NCBI RefSeq assembly: GCF_021917145.1
Contig: NW_025813700.1
Coordinates: 186,001-250,000, forward strand
Direction of reading: 5' to 3'
From: Hypomesus transpacificus
Lineage: Eukaryota; Chordata; Actinopteri; Osmeriformes; Osmeridae
DNA length: 64,000 nucleotides
The notes below the pieces were generated by a model, which searched no databases, was not told the DNA's origin, and was given only the letters and a program-made list of their open reading frames with translations. Positions within the stretch are counted from its first letter, which is position 1, and every line of letters starts with the position of its first letter. Below are positions 58,022 through 64,000 of the stretch, one piece after another. The position numbers were made by a program, and so were the translations under genes.

Positions 58022-59508
58022 ATTATTTTGTGTATTGATCATGTTAATGCACGGTTTACCATATACAATAGATTTACTCAAGAGTCTATTACTTCAGCCC
58101 AGACTTTGTATTCAATTTTGATTTTTTGCTTCTCTATACAGCATATAATTCATTGAATTTATTGAATTTCTGTCTTATAATGAGGATTGTTTTTCATTCA
58201 TTTCCAAAAAACCTGTGATTCACCTGTCATTATTTAGCAAAAGTATTTGCTATTTACAGTATGTGCTAAATAAAGGCCTCAATGTAAATTTCGTGTTTCA
58301 ATGCTTTTACATGCACATTATTCATAAAAGGTTTGAAGGTTCATAACATTGTGTATACCTATGTTTATGTTAAGTGTGTCATGTGTTGGGTGTGTGCACT
58401 TTTTTTCATTTGCACTTCCTTACAGTAAATCAACTGATTTACAATATGTTTGGTTTTATTGTTGTTCTTTTCTAAATATTACAAAATGTCACCTAAAATA
58501 AGGATACAAATGAGACAATCGTTATAGACTAATTCAATTGTTTGAATTTACATTCAATTCAAAGAACATTATGTTGACTATTGGATGTTCTCAGTCCTTT
58601 GAGTCCAATATAGACTGGCATGAACTGTTACAACTCAACCTGTTTTTAATCTATATTACAGTTCTGTAGATATTGGTTAGATTATGGAGGCGAAAGAATG
58701 CTGTTAGTTTCTGAAATGAAACAATATTTCAATAGAGCAATTAAAAAACATTATGAACTACATGACAAATTCAGTATGTATTTGACTATGACAGTAATAT
58801 AACATGCTTGCATTTGAACACATTGTGAATTTTATAGTAACTCAAAACATGTATTTACTGGTCTATCAAGGCCAGTTATTATAAAAGGTTACCTAAGTTC
58901 TGCTGCATATTTCAGAATGCATTCTAATTCAAAAAGTGCCTGCTGAATGATCTTGTGCTTCTAAACCAAACAAAAACATACATTGGACCGACATTCAAAA
59001 TTATAAATGCCAATCAGAAATCTAAAATATATAGTTTTCTTAATCTGAATTAATATTAGAAAAGATCAACATACATTATTATAGTAGAGCACACCCAGTG
59101 GTGGAAGAATTAATATTTACTCACTTCTCATGATGAAAGAATACTGTCCAGGGATTCTGATCCTGTGACATAGTTTAAGCGTTTCAAAGACCACATGACT
59201 GAAGAGGTTAGAAATAAGTTCATGAGAGCTTCAATTAAATTCACTTCATATGTGTGAAGATAGCTCACAGGTAAATGACTGACATCAGTACATTAGAAAT
59301 GCAAGTATACAATATTAGTCAGTTTCTATTCAAGTGTTCTGATTTATTGTTATTATTGTTATCATTATTAATAATAGTAACAATGATATTGCTACAACTA
59401 GGACTACTAGGAGTATTATCATATTAAGGAAATTGAAAATATTGTAGATGTTAAAATTGTATTTGAAAAGAAGAGCAATAATTAAATAACATTTGTATTT
59501 CTTTCCCA
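58022..59508. other. OR intergenic spacer and upstream module of copy 4
   Basis: Shortest spacer; lacks a SINE. Upstream module at 59089-59213. No gene. Confidence 0.7.
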
Positions 59509-59532
59509 GTGTTTAAAAAATCTATCTTGATT

Positions 59533-60474
59533 ATGGAAAATTCCTCTGATGTTACATCCATCGTGTTGACTGCCTACTATGGAATGGAAAAATTAAAGCA
59601 TGAATACTTTTGTATTTTTCTTATTATCTACATTGTCATCATTACGGAAAACGTAATTTTACTTTCTGTGATCGGTGTTGAGAAAACGTTGCACAAGCCA
59701 ATGTATTTTTTCATTGGCAACTTAGCAGCAAATGGTGTCTATGGAAGTACTGTTCTTTTGCCAGCCCTTTTGAGTAATTTATTATCAACCAAATATGAAG
59801 TATCAGTAGCCTGTTGTCAAACCCAGATATATGGTTTACACACGTATGCTATGATTGAATTTACAATTCTTGCTGTGATGAGCTATGATAGGTATGCTGC
59901 TATCTGTCACCCATTACACTACCACACAATGATGTCACTGAGAAAAGTGTATAAGCTCATTGTATTCACTTGGGTTTATCCCTTGATTGCATTTCTAATT
60001 TTTCTAATCATAACTGTTCAACTAAGATTTTGTCAACAGGCCATTGACAAGTTGTACTGCACCAATTACTCACTAGTGAAGCTATCCTGCTCAAATACAG
60101 CTGTTATTAACATTGTCGGTTTAGTATTTATCGTTCCATATACTTTTCCACAGTTAGTCATGGTCCTTTTCTCGTATGCAAAGATTTTCAGAATATGTTT
60201 GTCTTCCAGGAAGATGAAGATCAAAGCCATCACAACTTGCACCCCACACCTGTTTGCTGTCTCTATGTACTCTATAGGGTGCTTTTTTGAAATACTGCAA
60301 AGCAGATTTGACCTACGTCATCTGCCTTACGAAACTCATGTGTTCATGTCCCTTTTCTTTTTGATATTTCCCCCTATTCTCAATCCACTCATTTATGGTT
60401 TGAGTATTCAATCCTTACGCCTGTCAGTGTTCAAATGTATTAAAGGTCAGAGAAAAACTCTGCCAACACAGTAG
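59533..60474 (+). CDS. odorant receptor, copy 4
   Basis: Single coding exon, 313 residues. Hallmarks as in copy 1: MSYDRYAAICHPLHYH, KAITTCTPHLFAVSMYS, PPILNPLIYGLSIQS. The loop after TM1 reads HKPMYFF instead of HEPMYFF, and TM4-TM5 has FLIFLIITVQLRF, shared with copies 2 and 5 in part, which hints at gene conversion among copies. MENSS chosen as start for the reason given for copy 3. Confidence 0.95.
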   Translation: MENSSDVTSIVLTAYYGMEKLKHEYFCIFLIIYIVIITENVILLSVIGVEKTLHKPMYFFIGNLAANGVYGSTVLLPALLSNLLSTKYEVSVACCQTQIYGLHTYAMIEFTILAVMSYDRYAAICHPLHYHTMMSLRKVYKLIVFTWVYPLIAFLIFLIITVQLRFCQQAIDKLYCTNYSLVKLSCSNTAVINIVGLVFIVPYTFPQLVMVLFSYAKIFRICLSSRKMKIKAITTCTPHLFAVSMYSIGCFFEILQSRFDLRHLPYETHVFMSLFFLIFPPILNPLIYGLSIQSLRLSVFKCIKGQRKTLPTQ

Positions 60475-61806
60475 ATTCTTTTCTTGTGAATTTATAATGT
60501 TAATGCATGATTTACCATATTCAATAGATTTACTGAAGAGTCTATTACTTCAGCCCAGACTTTATATTTTATTTATTTATTTTTCCTTCTCCATTCAGCA
60601 TTTAATTATGTTGCACTAATATTGAATTGCTTTGTCTTATAATGTGGATTGTTTTTCATTCATTTTTGCATCACCTGTGATTCACCTGTCATTATCTAGC
60701 AAAGTTATTCGCTATTTACTATATGTGCTCAATAAAGGTCTTAATGTAAATGTTGTGTTTTCAATGCTTTTATGCACATTATTCATGAAAGGTTTGAAGG
60801 TTCATAACATTTGATACCTATGTTTATGTTATGTGTGTTATGCGTTGGGTGTGTGCACTTTTTTACATGAGCACTTCCTTACAGTAAATCAACTGATTTA
60901 CAATACGTTTGGTTTCATTATTGTTCTTTTTTCAATATTATAAAATGTCACATAAAATAAAGATACCAATGAGACAATCATTATAGACAAATTCAATTTT
61001 GTTTTAATTTAAATGAAATTCAAAGCACATTATGTTGACTATTTGATGATCTCAGTCCTTTCAGACCAACTGCATTACACTTGCAAACATGTCTGAATGT
61101 TTCTGTGATATATTGCAAGTATATATCAGGGGCATTATAAGTGTATTGTATGACAGTTATTTATTTTAATGTTTACTACTTTGCAGTAACAGCAAATGTG
61201 CATCACCTGGAAGCTCAAAGAAATACATGTTGATGTATGTGTGTATTACAATATATACAAATATTCTACAAGAATTATCCTGCAATCCGTTGAGTAGACA
61301 ATGTCAAAAAGTAAAGTTGATGTTAAGGTTTAGCCTTGTCAATATTGAGCTTGTTCTAACAATCTAGACTTTCATAAACTTACAACTCAACCTGTCTTTA
61401 ATCCATATTATAGTTTTGGACATATTAGTTAGATTACGGAGGTGAAAGAACGCTCTAAGCTTCTGAAATAAAACAATATTTCAATAGAGCTATTGAAAAA
61501 CATGATGAACTATATGATATATTCAGTATATATTTGACTATGACAGAAATATTACATGCTTGCAATTGAACACATTGTGAATTTTACAGTTACTCATAAA
61601 TTGTCATTTCTGGTCTATCAAGGCCAGTTATTATAAAAGGTTAACTTAAGGTCTGCTGCATATTTCTGAATGCATTCTTATTCAAAAGGTGCCTGCTGAA
61701 TGATCTTGTACTTTTAAGGCCAAACAGAAACATAAATTGTGCCAACAACAATAATAATTTTATGTATATTGGGTGCAGGGAGGATATATAATATATCCTC
61801 AATAAT
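60475..61806. other. OR intergenic spacer
   Basis: Homologous to the spacers after copies 1-3; no gene. Simple AT-rich stretch at about 61776-61803. Confidence 0.7.
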
Positions 61807-61996
61807 GGGGAGTCAGATGGCTGAGCGGCGAGGGAGTCGGGCTAGTAATCAGAAGGTTGCCGATTCGATTCCCCGCCATGCCAAATAACGTTGTGTCCTT
61901 GGGCAAGGCACTTCACCCTACTTGCCTCGGGGGGAATGTCCCTGTACTTACTGTAAGTCGCTCTGGATAAGAGCGTCTGCTAAATGACTAATGTAA
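61807..61996 (+). mobile_element. tRNA-derived SINE, full copy
   Basis: Best-kept copy: head ggggagtcagatggctgagc, box B gccgattcgattccc, cacttcaccctacttgcctc, tail gcgtctgctaaatgacta. A second scrap of the head (gctgagcggtggggagtcgg) is at about 62058-62090. Confidence 0.93.
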
Positions 61997-62151
61997 ATAA
62001 TTATAAACACAAATCTAAAATATAATTTTCTTAATCTGAAAAAATATAAAATGAGCGCTGAGCGGTGGGGAGTCGGGCTAGTAATGCTGTAACATTATTA
62101 TATTACAGCACACCCAGTGGTGGAGAAATGAATATTTACTCACTTCTCATG

Positions 62152-62420
62152 ATTTACATTTACATATATACATTTAGCAGACGCTTTTATCCAAAGCGTC
62201 TTCCAAGAGAGAGCTTTACAAAGTGCACAGGTCACTGATAATAACAAAAGATAGCCCCAAAAACATTGCAGGTAGCCAAAACATGAAGAACACATTGTAA
62301 ACAATCAAAAATAAGTGCCAAAGGGAAGAACCATAAGAGCATGTAGTTAAGCAAGTTACAATTAAACAACAAATTGCTATAAGTGCAATTGTACCTGTGG
62401 AAAAGCAAGCAACAGTAAAA
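62152..62420 (-). mobile_element. short interspersed element, 270 bp, copy B
   Basis: Reverse copy of 41383-41650. It interrupts the conserved upstream module of OR copy 5: the left part ends tcacttctcatgat and the module resumes gatgaaagaatactgtccag at about 62446, so it was inserted after the array expanded. Confidence 0.85.
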
Positions 62421-62876
62421 TGAAATGAATTGTTGAAATGAATTGATGAAAGAATACTGTCCAGGGATTCTGATCCTGTGACATAGTTTGAGCATTTCAA
62501 AGATCACATGACTGAAGAGGTTATAAATAAGTTCATAAGAGCTTCTGTTCAATTCATTTCATTAGTGTGGAGATAGCACACAGGTAAATGACTGACATCA
62601 GTACATAAATAAAGTACATAACTTACAAATGTAAGTATAAAATATTAGTCATTTCCTATTCAAGTGTTCTGATTTATTGCTATTATTGTTATTAGTATTA
62701 TCATTAGGAGTAACAATAACATAGCGACTACTAAAATAATTACTATGAGTATTATTATTGTATTTAGAACATTTTAAATATTGCAGATGGTAAACCTTTA
62801 TTTGAAAAGAAGAGCAATAAATAAATAACATTTGTATTTCTTTCCCACAGTGTTTAAAAAAAAATCTGTCTTAATT

Positions 62877-63818
62877 ATGGAAAATTCCTCTGATGTAACA
62901 TCCATCGTGTTGACTGCCTACTATGGAATGGAAAAATTGAAGCATGCATACTTTTGCATTTTTCTTATTATCTACATCATCATTATTACGGAAAACCTCA
63001 TTCTAATTTCTGTGATCGGTGTTGAGAAAATGTTACACGAGCCAATGTATTTTTTTATCGGCAACTTAGCAGCAAATGGTGTCTATGGAAGTACTGTTCT
63101 TTTGCCAGCCCTTTTGAGTAATTTATTATCAACCAAATATGAGGTCTTACTAGCCTGTTGTCAAACCCAGATATATGGTATACATACGTATGGTATGATT
63201 GAATTTACAGTTCTTGCTGTGATGAGCTATGATAGATATGCTGCTATCTGTCACCCATTGCACTACCACACAATCATGTCACTAAGCAAAGTGTATAAGC
63301 TTATTGTGTTCACTTGGGTTTATCCCTTGATTGCAATTCTGATTTTTTTTATTGTAACTCTTCAACTACGATTTTGTCAACAGGCCATTGACAAGTTGTA
63401 CTGCACCAATGACTCACTAGTGAAGCTATCCTGCTCAAATACAGCGGTTTTTAGCTATGTAGGTTTAGCATCTTTTATTCCATATGCTTTTCCACAGTTA
63501 ATCATGGTCCTTTTCTCGTATGCACAGATTTTCAGACTATGTTTGTCTTCCAGGGAGATGAAGACCAAAGCCATCACAACTTGCATTCCACACCTGTTTG
63601 CTTTCTCAATGTATTCTATAGGGTGCTTGTTTGAATTACTGCAAAGCAGATTGGACCTACGTCATCTGCCTTACGAAACTCGACTGTTCATGTCCCTTTT
63701 CTTTCTGATATTTCCCCCTTTTTTCAATCCACTCATTTATGGTTTGAGTATTCGATCCTTACGCCTGTCAGTGTTCAAATGTATTAAAGGTCATAGAAAA
63801 ACTCTGCCAACACAGTAG
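62877..63818 (+). CDS. odorant receptor, copy 5
   Basis: Single coding exon, 313 residues from MENSS; the open frame extends further left only by reading through the acceptor ttctttcccacag. Hallmarks: MSYDRYAAICHPLHYH, KAITTCIPHLFAFSMYS, PPFFNPLIYGLSIRS. The most changed of the four intact copies: LNP in TM7 is replaced by FNP, and the receptor-family TCTPHL by TCIPHL. Whether this alters function is not known. The array may continue to the right of the window. Confidence 0.94.
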   Translation: MENSSDVTSIVLTAYYGMEKLKHAYFCIFLIIYIIIITENLILISVIGVEKMLHEPMYFFIGNLAANGVYGSTVLLPALLSNLLSTKYEVLLACCQTQIYGIHTYGMIEFTVLAVMSYDRYAAICHPLHYHTIMSLSKVYKLIVFTWVYPLIAILIFFIVTLQLRFCQQAIDKLYCTNDSLVKLSCSNTAVFSYVGLASFIPYAFPQLIMVLFSYAQIFRLCLSSREMKTKAITTCIPHLFAFSMYSIGCLFELLQSRLDLRHLPYETRLFMSLFFLIFPPFFNPLIYGLSIRSLRLSVFKCIKGHRKTLPTQ

Positions 63819-64000
63819 ATAATTTTCTTGAGCATTGATCATGTTAATGCATGATTTACCATATTCAATAGACTTACTCAACAGTCTATTTTTTAAGCCC
63901 AGACTTTGTAATTATTTGTTTTGTTTTTTCTTCTCCATACAGCATTTAATTATGTTGTACTAACATTGAATTGCTTTGTCTTATAATGTGGATTGTTTTT

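Overview
The window looks like nuclear DNA of a teleost fish. The genes are vertebrate and split by GT-AG introns, many short. One tRNA-derived SINE family recurs about eight times, fish-type LINE 3' ends are present, and the right end carries a tandem array of intronless fish odorant receptors. No bacterial operon, CRISPR array or rRNA was seen. I could not fix the species. All exon models below were built by reading splice sites and checking phase by eye.

Layout. 1-9.4 kb: the last nine coding exons and long 3' UTR of synj1 (synaptojanin-1, + strand). 9.9-13.8 kb: complete rnf214 (+). 13.8-18 kb: repeats, no gene recognised. 18.7-20.06 kb: the 3' exons of an unrecognised + strand gene with a duplicated exon. 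21.25-22.5 kb: apoa1 (-) with TATA box and a nuclear-receptor half-site cluster. 23.8-26.9 kb: nested transposon insertions and a 1.6 kb palindromic element. 27.8-32.1 kb: pafah1b2 (-). 33.0-33.9 kb: a two-exon gene for an unrecognised secreted, possibly peptide-hormone-like protein (-). 36.6-41 kb: rnf167 (-). 43.47-43.90 kb: a three-exon beta-defensin gene (-) with exons too short to stand out as ORFs. 44.6-49.4 kb: LINE remains, including an L2-like reverse transcriptase ORF with a typical 3' end. 49.5-64 kb: five tandem odorant receptor copies (+), four open and one pseudogene, each preceded by the same roughly 0.5 kb module; a Ty3/Gypsy fossil sits upstream of the second.

Context. rnf214, apoa1 and pafah1b2 are also close together on human 11q23, so this part is an old conserved block. 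synj1 (human 21q22) and rnf167 (human 17p13) on its sides show that the fish neighbourhood is a mixture. The genes do not form one pathway: vesicle-coat uncoating (synj1), two RING ubiquitin ligases (rnf214, rnf167), lipid transport (apoa1), PAF hydrolysis (pafah1b2), innate defence (defensin) and smell (OR array). I did not find a convincing new multi-gene system. The most useful unnoticed items are the defensin gene, the secreted-peptide gene and the unrecognised gene with a duplicated exon.
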